DNA of 64,000 bases from Toxonevra muliebris (Eukaryota > Arthropoda > Insecta > Diptera > Pallopteridae), in the NCBI GenBank assembly GCA_963691655.1, contig OY829327.1:66290079-66354078 (forward strand), read 5' to 3'. A model generated the notes under the pieces. That model did not search any database, was not told the origin of the DNA, and worked only from the letters and a program-made list of their open reading frames with translations. Positions 21,778 through 34,645 of the stretch are shown here, one piece after another (positions within the stretch are counted from its first letter, which is position 1; the number at the start of each line of letters is the position of its first letter). The position numbers and the translations under genes were made by a program.

Positions 21778-24700
21778 ACATTCTGAGCGTCAGTCCTTTT
21801 GGTGTGAACTCACTGGCACGACATGCGAAGTTAATTTGTGTTGAACATATATCATTGTTGTTATATACAAATTTTACAACAACTACACAAAACTATTTTA
21901 AATCCAATATTTCATTTGCCAACTATTTGAAGTTCACTTTAAGCTAAAAGCACTGTACATAGATATACTCTACATATAAAAACACATATGTATGAGTATG
22001 TATAGATCTACAGATTCTCTCTTACATATGTATATGGAGTCACATAAATGTTTTGACATACATATGCACATATAAGATACTTATGTCGAACTAGTAGGAA
22101 GTAACGCTACAACTACGTTGCAAACAAGAAACAATCAAGGTTTGTGTGTGTGCGTGTCACTTAATGTGTGACAGCGTTGTGACAGCAAGTGACATTTAAA
22201 TGTCACGTTAATTATGTGAAACTGTGAATTGTTCAAAATGTTTATACTCTGCAGTTGCTTTACTTATATATACATACATACATGTTAACAGCTAAAATCG
22301 TTTTACCTTTTTTGTAAAACTCAAATGCAACCAGAAAATTTGTTAGATTTTTGTTTGTACCCTAAAATATTCAAATTTATTAGCGTAATAACTGATAAAA
22401 CATCCGCTTTTTGATTAAGTTTCTCAAAGTATTTTATTTAGAAAGAAAAAAAGTAAAAAAAAACCAACAGAAATTCTTGTTATGTTTTCAAATTAAGTAA
22501 TAACACCAAATCAACACTATGAATTAGCCCCAACAGGGTCCCTTCCTTAGTACAATAGGAAAAAATGTTGCGCTACGCCGAAATTGTCAATTTCGAGCTA
22601 AATGAGGTCATTAATATTATACAAAAACAAAAACCTCGATGTGGTTACAATGTAACCCAAAAATTGACAGAGCGTAAAAAGCTTCCAACAACAACTACCA
22701 TACATAAGTACAACAATAGTTGCAATACTATGCTATGGAGAGCTTGAAGCATAATTTGACACATTTTATACTTTTAACTGCGTGAGAGGGGGAAGGAAAG
22801 TTGATAAGTTGAGTTTTTCTTACTGCGTATTTATTCAAATAGTTACAACAACAAAAACGAAAAAGGTTTCAATTAACAGAAACAATAATAAAAAGGAAAT
22901 GCGTTTGTGCGTTAATATTGTAGCATTGAAAGATTGAAAGGCGGCGTTTATGAAGCAAAGCTCAACAAAATTAAAAAAAAAAAAAATATATTTTCGTTTT
23001 TCTTAATTAATGCAAAAATTAATTAAGCATTGAAATTATTAAACAGAAAAAGAAACAAATAACTATAAATTTTTGTAATTTCAACTTATAATTTGTTGAC
23101 GAAAAAATTTAACATTTAAAATTATGCACACACGCCGAAATAAATTATCATAAAATAAAAATATTGTATGAGTAAGTGAGCCAAGGTTTTTGTTTTATTT
23201 GGTTTTTTGTAGTAAATTTTTGTAAATTTTTTATTTTTTAACCTTCTAGAATGCATGTATGTAATTTCGTTGTTTGGCATTAATTTTATTGTATCATTCT
23301 AGGTACTAAATAAATACTAATTCACTTTAGGGAAACGGAGTGAAATGAACATGCACTGCAGCTGGATTGCGCAGCAATAGAGGCTCAAATTTTAAAGCAG
23401 AATTTTCGAAAAACCTTCAGCTGAATGTTTTAGACCGTCATTCATTGAATTAATATTGTGTAAACAAGACATTGAGATTACTCTGTAATGGCTTGAATTG
23501 AAGCATCTGATTAACCCCAGTCCTAATATCATCGTAGTATACTGTATTAAATTTTGTAATTTTGAGTTTGATAAAAGTATAATGTTGAAAAAAATATAAA
23601 AGAGGATAAGGTTAACCCCGACACTCTAGGCGTACCCGATCCTGTGCATTATCTCGAGAACGCTGAGACAAACCGAGGTAACGCATGCATTGTTTGAGGC
23701 GCTATTAGCCACTAACAATTTCCTAGAAGTTTACAGTTTTTTGCTTATATTTGCACATTATTGCACATATTACAACACGGGTTGATGCAACAGTTGCGAA
23801 AGTGCGGATTGCGGAAGTTTGACACCTTTCTACCTCTAACACATTTATTTTTTACCACGTTTATATCAACTCGCTTTCAATGGTGTCTGTCTGTCAGTCT
23901 GTTCGGTACAAATTTTGCGATCGATTTTAAACTAACTTCCCGATGAGCTAGAGACTTGAAATTTTAAATATAGTTCAGAACTGGAAGACAATGCAATATG
24001 AAGTATCTAAAATATATATAAATATAATAATATTTAAAATATTGGCATCGGAAGTTTTTCCTTTTTTTTCATAGATCAAAGCATTGAATTCATCGTTGTT
24101 AAAATCATTGCTTTAGCGGGAGTAGAATATATGTATATGTGTATACATACACAAATTCAAAGACAAATGAGAGAGAACACAAACACAAACAATAACCAAC
24201 TTTTCTTTTCGTTTTGTTCCGCTTACAAAGAGTATAGATTGTAAAGAGATTCAATGATTCAATTTGTCAACAATTTCAAATTCCAATTGAGTTCAAGTGA
24301 CTTCAAAACCTCAATTGACTTCAAGTCACTCCAATTTAGTGCAAATGGTCGGTTATTAACCATGACTTCAAGGTATTGCAATTAAATTGAATGCATTCTT
24401 TTACAGCTCTGGTCTTTACTTAAAATCGATTGCAAAATTTCACATACACAAGACTAAAAAGTAAAACGTGGGACGCATATGGATAGAGATAAAATTGCTA
24501 GGTGAACTATTCATCCATCAATTTCCTATTGCATGTGAACCACGTTTGTTGTTTTAAATCATACAAGTATTTTCGCCCTACTAAAATTCACAGTTACAAA
24601 TTTTCAAGATAATCTGTATGGGATAAGGAACTAAATGTTCAAATATGTTGTATCATTTTTCACTTCTCTCTTAAAATTTATATATATTCTCTTGTTGTTA

Positions 24701-26016
24701 ATTTTTTTATTAATTGTGTCGGTCTAAACAAGGATGCCCATCATGGTAAAAGTTGAGTTTTAATTAATAAAAAATATCTTAAATCATTTCAAAACAGATT
24801 CAAGCGTTTTCCCTTAAAAAATGAGCAAAATTTACCAGAAAGCGGAGTCAAAAATGGCCAAATTTGAATCTAAATTATCTCGAAAATTTGATGTGCTGGG
24901 GAAAATTGAATACACCATCGGATTCGACTTTCGCTCCACTTTTTTGACGTCATTGCATCAGTGTAATCAACGGTTTATATGGGGAGGGTGAGATATTTAA
25001 TGTGCTACCAAACGATTTTATAAAAAAAAAAATATTAAAATGTATGCGCACAAATTGAAAAATATTTCAGAATTTACAAAATGTCAGATGAGTAGTTTAC
25101 GCTAAGTACGGCTGTATATATGTATGTATGTATAACTATAAGATTTTATGCACTTAAACAACTTAGAGTTCATTGAAAAATAATATAAAATTTCATTGCT
25201 TACTTATTCACTTACTTGTTAGTAAATACGTATGCATGTGTATTCAGCAGGTGAAGCCTTCTTCATTTAACTAACGTCATACGTCGATATGTAACAACTG
25301 TATGAAAAGATGTTTAGTTTTTATTTCTAAAGTCTGTTTTCAATAAAAATAATTTTTTGCTTTTAAAGTATTTTTCTTCCATTTTGCACACATGTAGAAA
25401 CTTTAATTCTTTAAATGTCATCGTACGTCAAAACAATGTCAAAGCGTTGGCGTCACTTACTGAAACAATTGCTGCAGCAAAATTGTTTTTATTGTTGTTG
25501 CTGTTTTGTCTCGCATTGATGCAAAGGTGACAATAAGACGCCCACCAGTCAGCCAACTGCTTGTGGTATGATGGAATAGCAAAAAAAATGCTGCATTCTC
25601 TGATTTAGTTCACGAATACGTAGAAAATATTAAATAATAATTGAGAATTATGTCGTATGTATCTTGAAACTCACATCAAAAATTATTTAATTATATTACT
25701 TAATCTCAGCTTCAGCTATGTAAGCTTAAGTTACCGTAGCTGTAAAATAGCAATGCCGGTTCCTACGCTCGCGAGTGATAATCTTTAAAGCTTATTAGTG
25801 GATTCCCACTGCTCTAAAGCAAATAGTTTTTAGTTTTAAAATTTTAACCGGCACAATTGTTTTCCGAATTTTCTTGTGCTCCAACTGAGGGTAGTAAAAT
25901 CAATTGGTTTCAAACTTATGTCTACGAAGATTACAAAACAAAATGTATTTTCGAGTATGTAATTCAAGATATTTTATTGTTTTCCATCAACGTTATGTAA
26001 GTTTTAAAAATTTAAG
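21778..26016. other. Long noncoding stretch
   Basis: A+T-rich DNA with ATGT words (21960-22080, 22270, 25115) and poly-A runs (22970-22986, 25020-25033). No gene or bounded element recognised over about 4.2 kb; the few short frames lack family features. Confidence 0.5.
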
Positions 26017-26020
26017 TTAA

Positions 26021-26330
26021 GGGGGTATTCTACCTTAGAACCAACCAATTTTCTTCACATTTTCTGGCACTATACATACATACAAATAATGTTACTTATT
26101 ATTTTCCCAAAATTTCAAGTAGTTTAGAATGTATGTAGGAAACCCCGATCAGTGGTTAACAAAAACTGTGAATTGATTTTTCTCGAGACGATATTATCCA
26201 CTTGTTGATTTAGAAAAAAACTGTTGCGGTTCTTCCCAAATCATCTAACCTAAGTAGTAGGATTTTTCGAGTGAATGTGTATCGGAAAATGCAAAGAAAA
26301 AATTGCAGAGCTCCAAGGTAGAATACCCCC
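26021..26330. mobile_element. 310-bp TTAA-target MITE (A)
   Basis: TTAA (26017-26020, 26331-26334) flanks GGGGGTATTCTACCTT (26021-26036) and its reverse complement AAGGTAGAATACCCCC (26315-26330), perfect 16-bp ends. TTAA duplication is the signature of piggyBac and Kolobok elements; the GGGGG start does not decide between them. No coding capacity. Confidence 0.88.
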
Positions 26331-26334
26331 TTAA

Positions 26335-26889
26335 GTGTAAGCAATTAAATTGATAATAGTAAAAATATTTTATTTTTCGAAATAGAAATATATACATACA
26401 TATATAAGCAATTAATTAAAATAAACTACAGTCTTAACAACAGCAACAACAAACATTTACACCAGCAACAAGTGAAAGTCTTTTTACGTAAGAGATTCGT
26501 TGTTGCTGCAATAGTTATTGCTGTTGCTGTTTTTGTTGGTGTTAAAAATTTGCCACTTCGCTAAAAGCCGCGAAAAACAAAAAAAAGTGAGAAACTGTAG
26601 TAAAAAGTTATAATTAAATAGTTAAAATAATTTCTTAATATAAAATAAAAAATCGCATTATACCAATTATGTACAATTACTTAAAACATTGTTCGGTTTT
26701 GAGTTTCAAAACTCATGATATTTCTGTATTTAAGTTGTCTTTCTGCCTAAATATTTAAAAATTTAAAAATAATATTTTTTCTAACCTTTTTTTATATTAT
26801 AAATAAAAAAGTTGTCACTTTAAAATTTGGGAAACATGTTCATTAATGTTTATAAGTATATATATTTATGATTTCCTTCAACTCACTCC
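26335..26889. other. Noncoding stretch with CAA/GTT runs
   Basis: CAACAGCAACAACAA (26440-26460) and GTTGTTGCTGC-type runs (26498-26540) in A+T-rich DNA. No gene. Confidence 0.55.
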
Positions 26890-28130
26890 TATTGGAGCAT
26901 AGGAAGTCTTCAATTGCCGTATTCCAACGAACTCAGTTTTGGGGCCAAATTTTTCAATTCGTGTCAGCTTAAACCTAGCCATTGCATCTCAGCTTCAGAG
27001 GAAATCCTTCACGTAGTGCGTGGTTTTCCAACTCCGCGCGCTAATTGTTGGAAAGGATTCCAATGCATTACTTGCTTGGCAATGTTGTTGTCACTCTTGT
27101 GTGGCCAATCTACTTGTCTTGCTCTTACGAGCAGCTCTTCGTTGAGATTCTGCGCGGTCAAAAGATACGGAAAATTGCGCCGCAGGCAGCGGTTGACAAA
27201 GGTTTGTAAAACGCTTGGTCAGTGCCAGCTACTTTTCAAGTATTGCAACCGTACAGGAGGATCGCTTTCACGATTGAGTGTAGACTTATGGTGTTCTTTT
27301 GCCATAAAAGGGCAAGGATACCATAGGCGGCTTTAGCTTTGTTGATCCGATTTTCTGATGTGATCATGCTACCGAGGTAACAAAACTTATCGACCACCAC
27401 AAACTGTTGATGATCTGTAGTAACACTCCGTGGGATGTCATTACGAAGACTCAACACTAGGGTTTTAGCAGCGTTAATTTTAAGTCCTGCAATCGAGCAA
27501 TCGCTTAGCGACTGAACCATCAACATGAAGTCGTTGCTGTTGTACGACAGTAGACAGATATTGTCAGCGTACGCCAGGTAACAAAGGTAGCGGTTGCTAA
27601 TTTGCCACTGGATGCCCCTTCATCAGCGATCGGTGGTGAAAGAGTCATTTATGATATCGCCAATGACAATAAGGAACAGTATGGGTGACAATAAGCAGCC
27701 TTGTCTAACACCTCTATGTACAGCAAATGGGTATGATTGCTTGCCTTAATGCAGCACAAAGCAGTTTGCGTTGTTATAGCTTTCCTTGATCAGCGAAACT
27801 AATTATCCTGGAACACCTCTTCTGCGGAGCGCCGTAAAAAAAAAACACTGTCAAACGCCTTTTCAAAATCAACGAACATCATTTGAAGTTTGGATTTGTA
27901 CTCCACTCTGCTCGATAACTATTCTCAACGTATTGATGTGATCTGCACCATAGAAACCGCTGCGAAAGCCTGCTTGAAGTCTTTGATGGTAGATTCGAAA
28001 TGATCTTTCAGGCGGCTGAGTATAATTCGGGCGATGATTTTAAAGATAATTCTATCCTCCACTCACTATGAAAAGCTTCTTGTTTCAGGCTGATTTATTG
28101 GCTGGCTGCAGAATCACTGCGGTGAGAGAT
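26890..28130 (-). pseudogene. LINE relic with reverse transcriptase
   Basis: Minus-strand translation, with several frameshifts, gives reverse transcriptase blocks in order: FVDFEKAFD (about 27876-27850), RGVRQGCLLSP (about 27713-27681), YADN (about 27580) and then a 96-codon open piece (27526-27236) with LKINAAKT, FCYLGSMI and AILLYGC. Downstream, weak matches to the usual post-RT tail continue to about 26890. The catalytic YADD is YADN here, so the enzyme would be dead even without the frameshifts. The 5' end is missing. The family is a non-LTR retrotransposon; I do not assign a clade. The plus-strand frame 26914-27336 is its shadow. Confidence 0.8.
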
Positions 28131-29246
28131 GGATCTGCTCTGTAGAGCAGTGTTGCCAGAATTTTTTTTTGGAAAACGTCGAAAACAACTTTGAAAAGCG
28201 TCATTTGACCGTTCAAATCGTCATTTTAAGTAACAAAACAACAACATGATTTAAAGGTATTTTTATTAATTTCAAAATATAAAAGTTTATTTAATTTTTT
28301 GCTGCTATTACAAGTTTTCAATTTATGTATTTTTTATAATTGAATAAAAAAAAAAATGGAAAGCGTACTATGTATATGCCTCTCAAATTTGTTATGTCGG
28401 ACTAGACCCACTTTACCTTAAAAGAAAGTTGCATATTTTGCACAAACCTGCATGCTTTCCATCCGATTATTTTATTTTCTGCAGCCATGTTTTCAACTTT
28501 CGATCCTTTAGCCAGGAATCACAAAAGCTGTGAATACGTTTTTTAGGCACCTACAAGTATAACAATGCAAAATTTTAAGTTACCTAGTTTTTCTTCCTCA
28601 ACTACTAATTACGTATCTTCTACCAAGTCTACTTCATCTGCACATTCTATTTCATCCGTCCATTCTGGGCCTTTTTCTTTTGTTAAGGATGTAGTCTGGT
28701 GTTCGAGTTTCAAAAAATCGATTATTTTTTTTAATATATTTCAAAAGTACAATATTTTGAGAGCGTACTGTTTCAGAATTCCAAATAATAACGAAGTTAT
28801 AGCACATAGTCGAGAGTTTTTAAGCCTTTTTCTCAAAACAACTTATTTTTGATTCGTCCAAGGGTCTGAAAGAATACGATTGGGCTGAAATTCTAATATG
28901 TTAAACTACACACCAATGGCTCTCGCAGGTAACAGAATTATTTATTTTTAATCATTTCCTAGTAATAATTTAATGCATTATTTTTCAAAAAATATTTAAC
29001 AAAATCTAACAAAATTTTTGCACTTAGGTTTTTTGCAGGATTTCAAAGACAAAACATTCAAAAAATTACTTAAGCAAGAAATTTCAAATATTCAGCAATC
29101 AGAACCGAATACAAATAGCGTTAATAGTAATATCTGTTAAGCATTTTATTTATGCCACATAAAAGTGGATGTGGCATATACGCAACATTGGGTGTGAAAG
29201 AGTTAATTAAGTTTGGTATAACATTTTATTTTAATTCATTTATACA
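28131..29246. other. Noncoding stretch with a TTAA-type repeat
   Basis: TTAAGGATGTAGTCTG at 28683-28698 matches 3461-3476 (-). Sequence after it (TTCAAAAAATCGATTATTTT, AAAGTACAATATTTTGAGAG) has the look of a TTAA MITE, but no right end was found. The Ser-rich 95-codon frame 28565-28852 overlaps it and is not convincing. Confidence 0.45.
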
Positions 29247-30387
29247 AAGGAGTGAGATTGAAAAAATCTTAAAACACGTTTTACCTAATAATTTTTTTTG
29301 GGTGTAAAATTTAAAAATTTCTTTGATCCAGTTATCCTTGAAAAATATGTTAGTTGTTATTTTTAATGACAAACATGATGATTTATTGTGAATTTGATCA
29401 AAGTGAGTGAAAAAAAAGAAATATTTTCAAAAAAAACCAAATCGGTCTTACAAAAAATTGGCCAAAGAATTGAAGGTCTGCCGTCAAACTGTTTCCAATG
29501 TTATTAAACAGTTTCAGGAGAATTTGGCCATTGATAGGAAATCTGGTTCGGAAAGAAAACAAGGACCACATGATATTGGGAAAGCCAAGAAAATAGAAAT
29601 CATATTAACAAGATCTCCAAACACATCTGAAAACATACAAAGTCCAAAAAGTTCCAGACAGGAATGCTGCAAAAAATTTAGACGCCAAAAGTAGGGCTCG
29701 GAAATTGAGATCGAATTTCATACAAAAAATTAGTGTTATATAATGGACGACGAAACGTATGTACTGGCAGATTTTACGCAGCTTCAGCTTCTGGGTCAAA
29801 ATTTTTATGTTGCTGATGCTCGAGGAAATGCTGAAGAACAATTAAGAATCCAAAAGCAGACAAAATTTCCTAAAAAATTCCTGGTATGGCAATCTATATG
29901 CAGTTGCGGCAAATGCCGAAATATACATCAAAGAATGTTTGAAAAAAAGACTTCTTCCTTTCATAAGAGAGCACAATGTGTCCACATATTTTTGGCCTGA
30001 TTTGGCATCATGTCACTACGGCAAGAAAGCTCTGGAGTGGTACCAAAGTAATAACATAGGTTTTGTACCAAGAGAGGCCAATCCTCCAAATTGTCCGGAG
30101 CTAAGACCAGTGAAGAGATATTGGGCTCTTGTGAAAAGAAACTTAAAGAGCACAAACAAGGTGTCCCAAAATATCGAAGATTTTAAAAGGAGATGGGCAA
30201 ACTGTTCCAAAAAGGTGTCTTAAACAACTATCAAATCTCTAATGTAAGGCTTACCAAAAAAGGTCCACGAGTTCATAAATAGTGGTTAGAACTATAAAAG
30301 TTAATATAAAAAATCAAAACTCTAAGATTAACCGTTTAAAAATTATTGAATTTTATATATGTTAAGATTTTTTCGATCTCACTCCTT
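29247..30387 (+). mobile_element. Tc1/mariner-group element, spacing fits DD37E
   Basis: The terminal repeats are 29247-29271 and 30363-30387, 25 bp with 24 identical; each begins AAGGAGTGAGAT. The 1141-bp span holds a broken transposase. A TA dinucleotide lies near each end but is not exactly symmetric, so the outermost bases are uncertain. In the second half, PDLASCH carries the second catalytic Asp and NCPELRPVKRYW the block of the third; the spacing from the Asp to the Lys in PVK is 37 residues, which fits the DD37E group if that Lys replaces Glu. Confidence 0.85.
29407..30223 (+). pseudogene. Broken Tc1/mariner-group transposase
   Basis: Three open pieces remain. 29407-29694 has a helix-turn-helix (NRSYKKLAKELKVCRQTVSN). 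29743-30000 starts MDDETYVLADFT with the first catalytic Asp and continues to KKFLVWQSIC. 29939-30223 has FWPDLASCHYGKKALEW with the second Asp and NPPNCPELRPVKRYW. Pieces one and two share a frame but are separated by in-frame stops (29692, 29731), and the protein signal shifts frame between them. Piece three is in another frame. The third catalytic acidic residue appears changed to Lys (AAG). It cannot encode active transposase. Confidence 0.85.
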
Positions 30388-33098
30388 AATCTTATACAAG
30401 TTTGTTTTGCTAAATAATACTGTAGTAAATTTTTCAACTTAATTTGGCTGCATATAGTTTGGATTTTGCATAGAGTTTGGCTAATGGAGTTCAAAATTTT
30501 GAGATTGAGAAAAACTCATTTTCCCAATTTTTCGATAATTTTTCGAAGAAAGGCCCAATTTCATTGAATCCTAGTACTAACAACGATTTACAACATTTAT
30601 ATCCGCGTTCAATTTTCGGTAGTTACTGAAATTTTTTTGTTTATTTTTTTGATTGTTTTCGAAATTCTCTGTAAGGAAGTAGGCGTGGCTATGGTCCAAT
30701 AATGACAATTTTCACAACAATTATTTTAAAAGATAAGTCAAAAAAGTGTACTTAATTTAGATCAATTTACTTGAGAAAATCGTTCACTTAAACAATTAGG
30801 TCCATTTCAGAGATTAACCTCTGCCTGGACTGTACCAAGTTTAAAAAACATTAAATCAATTAATAAAATTTTGAGATCCACCAGACCAACCAAACATACC
30901 ACAAAACTCATCGCAACAAAACTAAGTTCACGTGTTGGGGATTTAACTGTATTTAAAAAGGAGTTTATTCAAAGTGTCTCTACAAGAAGTTATCTCCTAG
31001 AGCTAATTTATTTTAATTAAGAATAACTTTGCAAACAGTAACACTAGTTGTTGGATTTTTTTATGCTCGCTCCACGGTCAGAGACCCGAAACCCATACTA
31101 ATGTATTGTGCTGTGTTGAATTTTGAAGAAGGAATAAGTTGGTGGTATGTGGGAAATACCCTTTATCGTTTCTTTGAAGATTGATAAGACCATTACTACT
31201 ACTACTACTTTTTGCGATTATAGACAAAAACCGACAAAATTACTCATATGCTATGAAAATGGCATGTTCTAAGAGAAATACAAGTAATAATTCCAGTGCC
31301 ATTATGCACACGTCATTTATAGTATTTAAATGCCAATCTTACGCGTAATATTTTTTTTTTTTTAACTAATAAATTATAGAAATAAATTAAACTACGCCAT
31401 GCTACAAAGTGAGGCGCCTCATGTGAATCCACCATCGCACTAAACCGCGCTACTTCATATCGAGACATGCTCTCATATTGAACTTTAATCTGTGGCTGAA
31501 ATGTGACGGCGTCGAAAAAAATTAAATTTTTTCAATACTTTACAATTGAGCGGAATCATGGGAGTGGCATTCGCCCTGATTGCAGCTAAAAAATTTCAGC
31601 AAATAACAAACAATTTTGACTTGCAGATAAAACTTGAAACCTATGGCTGGCGACGCGAAGTTGCAAAAGAAAACCTTGAATTATTATTTTCGATGATGTG
31701 ATGGATTTGGCACATGGAAACACCATTTAACTCACACAAACACACACAGACAGCAAAGATTTAAATGCATATACATAGATACATAGATTAAGCTTAAGCT
31801 TAAATTATTCAAATGTGATATAACTTCTGTATTTATTTTAATTGCTACTTATCTTCTCATGAATCGCTATAATTATTATTTCATAGCGTAAAGATCCGGA
31901 AAAATCAACAAAGCAATGCAAAATTTTTATACATTCATCTCTTTTAATATTTATTATAGTAAAGAAGAACTTGATTATTTTGTTAATTGCAATATGTATT
32001 TGTGTTTATATGTTTACTTGGTTTGCAAGATCATGCAATAATAAATAAACAAATATGTAGGCACTATTATTTAATAGTTTTTTTGTGAATCCGCTTTCAC
32101 TTTGCAGCGCAAATGAAAGATTCAATTCAGCATTATGTTTTTTGTTGTTGTTGTAGGTGTGTAATATAATTACAGTGAACATTCGTTCTATTTTTCAGAG
32201 GGCAGTAATAATTTTAAGGCACCGTCCTCTAAAATTAAAAAGTCCTCAATTACCCTATATTTTCGAACTTTACCAGATTTGAAACAAATTAAATTCAAAG
32301 CGAAACTTGTGAATTAAAATTAATAATTTTTCAATCCGGGAATATATAGACTATTAATGTTTATGTAACTATCTTCGAACTCTATCTTTCATCAACATAT
32401 TTTAGAAGAAAATTTATAGGATCGCTACATTTGATAGTGATGTTTGTAACTTTTCGTAATCTTCCGTGCTCATGCTGCTAGTTAGAAGAGACTTTAAGTA
32501 TCCTGCAGCTTAGCTGTTTTTCATCCAACGTCCATCTTCAACGTTTCAAAATTACAGAACAATTAAAATATTAATTATCTGAGTTGAATCACTACATCGT
32601 TCGAAAGCTAGCGTCATGGTTGTTTCGTGTTACTCGACGTTCATTTTGATAGATAAACAAGCCTCAGCCCACTTTTGGACCTCAAGGCATTCAAAGGAAA
32701 GCGCCTGAGCTTTCTTTTGAACCAAAAAATTCCGTCCTTTTTGAAAAAAAAGTCAAAACTATTTTTGATTTTCGAAGAAAATTGTCAAATTTTGAATTTT
32801 TTCTTTTTCTTTTCTTTTTTCAAAAGATTGAATAAAAATCTATTGAAAACGCGTTGGGTTTCTAAATGCAATAGGTGATTAGTAACATGGATTCGAAACT
32901 GTTTGACCAAAATGTCAAAATTTTACCCCCTCCACCTTGGCCAGTTTTTAATCAATCTCGTTCAAATTTGGTGTGGTAACTACAACTCTTGAGATGAAAC
33001 TGGACACAATGTTTTGTACCCAAAATAAATTGTCTCCTGATCACTTCTTGTGGAAGCAAAATAGATGCACATCTTTTCAAGAAAAAAACATGCTTAGT
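30388..33098. other. Long noncoding stretch
   Basis: A+T-rich DNA with short simple repeats (ACTACTACT at 31195-31210, ACACACA near 31740). No gene or bounded element recognised. Confidence 0.5.
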
Positions 33099-33102
33099 TT
33101 AA

Positions 33103-33333
33103 CCCTTAAATACCCACTGGTCACTGCAGAGACCAACAAACGTTCGCCATTTTAAATAAACATCTGGTCTTACTGGCTAAAGATTTCTTTATCGATACAT
33201 ATAAATACGAATAGCGAACTGGCGTATAGTTACAGTTATTTTTGACTCGCAAAGCATGTTTTGCAAACATTTTTGAACCACAAACTAAGAAAAAATTTTT
33301 TTATTTTCGAATTTCGTACTGAGCGTTTAAGGG
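33103..33333. mobile_element. 231-bp TTAA-target MITE (B), piggyBac-like
   Basis: TTAA (33099-33102, 33334-33337) flanks CCCTTAAA (33103) and TTTAAGGG (to 33333). The next bases are similar but imperfect (TACCCACTGG versus CGCTCAGTAC). TTAA plus CCC termini is the piggyBac signature. Non-autonomous; the interior has no reading frame of interest. Confidence 0.75.
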
Positions 33334-33337
33334 TTAA

Positions 33338-34392
33338 TAGAATAGATGAAAAGTTCGAAAGTATTCGAAGGCTAAATGCCGTCATAGCAAAGCAAACAAG
33401 GAAAAAAGAATCAATTTAACAAACAAGAAAAATACTTAGGGCCCAACTACCACATATTATGTATTTTAAAAATTATATTAAATGAGATTATGAACTTTCC
33501 TCTTTGACGATAAAAAACATCACTTTCAAAAATTACTTTTGAAATTAATTCAACAAATTCCATTGCAATTAACTGCACAAAAATATAAAAATCATCATTA
33601 TTTGTATGTATATTTTATTTATGATTAAAGTTTTAGCTGGACTCTAAGAAATGAGGTCAAAAATGTTTAGGAACACAACATCAAAGACTTAAAAAATATA
33701 TTTCAATTTAGGAAAATAATTTTACGAGGAATGTTAGTAATCGAAAAACGGGTTATAAAGCTAAATTCACAATGGCCAATGTATCAATCGTGGGGGCAAA
33801 AATATGAACTTTTTTTTCCGCCCACCTTAATGTATACGAGGCAAGACAGAAGCGCAACATCACCGAAATAAACACAATTTAATCGCTGTAGATAATGAAT
33901 GTCTCCGTTGCAATTGTTGCATTTTTTGTTACAATTGTTGTTGTTGTCATAATAAATTCGTTTATTTTTTTACGTTTTACGGCAGAAGGGCGGAAGGGAG
34001 TTAACCCCTCCCTATCCCCCTCATACCGATGGAAATTTCACCCATTTTGATCATTGGCATTATTAAAAAAAAATTTTAGGGGTCGAAAAAATTAAAACCC
34101 TCCCTTAGGCAATCTACTACTATTTTCTGAATATAGTTGTGCAATGTTGAATGCAGCTTAAAACTGAATACTGCTGGCATTTAGTCATACCTTTGATTTG
34201 CAACAAGTTGAAATTTATTAGGACCACTTTTATGTGACTTTTAAGCATAAAGCTTTTTAGAGAGTCGCCTAATACTTCTCCCAAATTGCATTGCGAGAGC
34301 AAACAGTTGATCAGCACCAATCTACACTGACCCATTTACAAGTACGTTCAGATAAATTAATAGGAGCCATTTCATAAATATTCAAAAATTAA
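33338..34392. other. Noncoding stretch
   Basis: A+T-rich, with GTTGTTGTTG near 33935-33955 and CACCTTAATGTAT at 33829, which resembles the right end of the TTAA MITE at 39572-39865 but has no partner. No gene. Confidence 0.45.
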
Positions 34393-34645
34393 CCTCATAG
34401 TCTAGTGGGTAGTGCACTAGACTTTCATCCGGGAGGTTCGGGTTCGATTACCACCGTCGTCTGGTGGTTAATTCTCATAACCTTCTTATATCTACTATCA
34501 ATATGAAGTGTATGATAATTATAAGAAAGTGTACAAGTACACATCTTGGTTGGTAATGGCAAAACCATCAAGCATGTGGTATCGAAATGCGCCCTTCAGG
34601 ACTAAGTGTGTCTCTCGACGGCCACTTCAACCTAACCTAACCTCA
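34393..34645 (+). mobile_element. tRNA-derived SINE
   Basis: An A box (TAGTCTAGTGGG, 34398-34409) and a B box (GGTTCGATTAC, 34441-34451) are spaced as in a tRNA; the anticodon region (GACTTTCATCC) resembles a Glu tRNA. Acceptor pairing is lost. An unrelated body of about 170 bp follows and ends in CCTAACCTAACCT (34631-34643), a short repeat tail. This is the head-body-tail layout of tRNA-derived SINEs, transcribed by RNA polymerase III and mobilised by LINE enzymes. No flanking duplication identified. Confidence 0.75.

Noticed and set aside
26914..27336. 140-codon plus frame
   Set aside because: Shadow of the minus-strand LINE; the reverse frame carries recognisable reverse transcriptase tail motifs.
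28565..28852. Ser-rich 95-codon frame
   Set aside because: Its second half overlaps a dispersed TTAA-type repeat also seen at 3451-3476, so it is not a gene.
34631..34643. Telomere-like CCTAACCTAACCT
   Set aside because: Too short, and positioned as the tail of a tRNA-derived SINE; flies do not use this telomere repeat.
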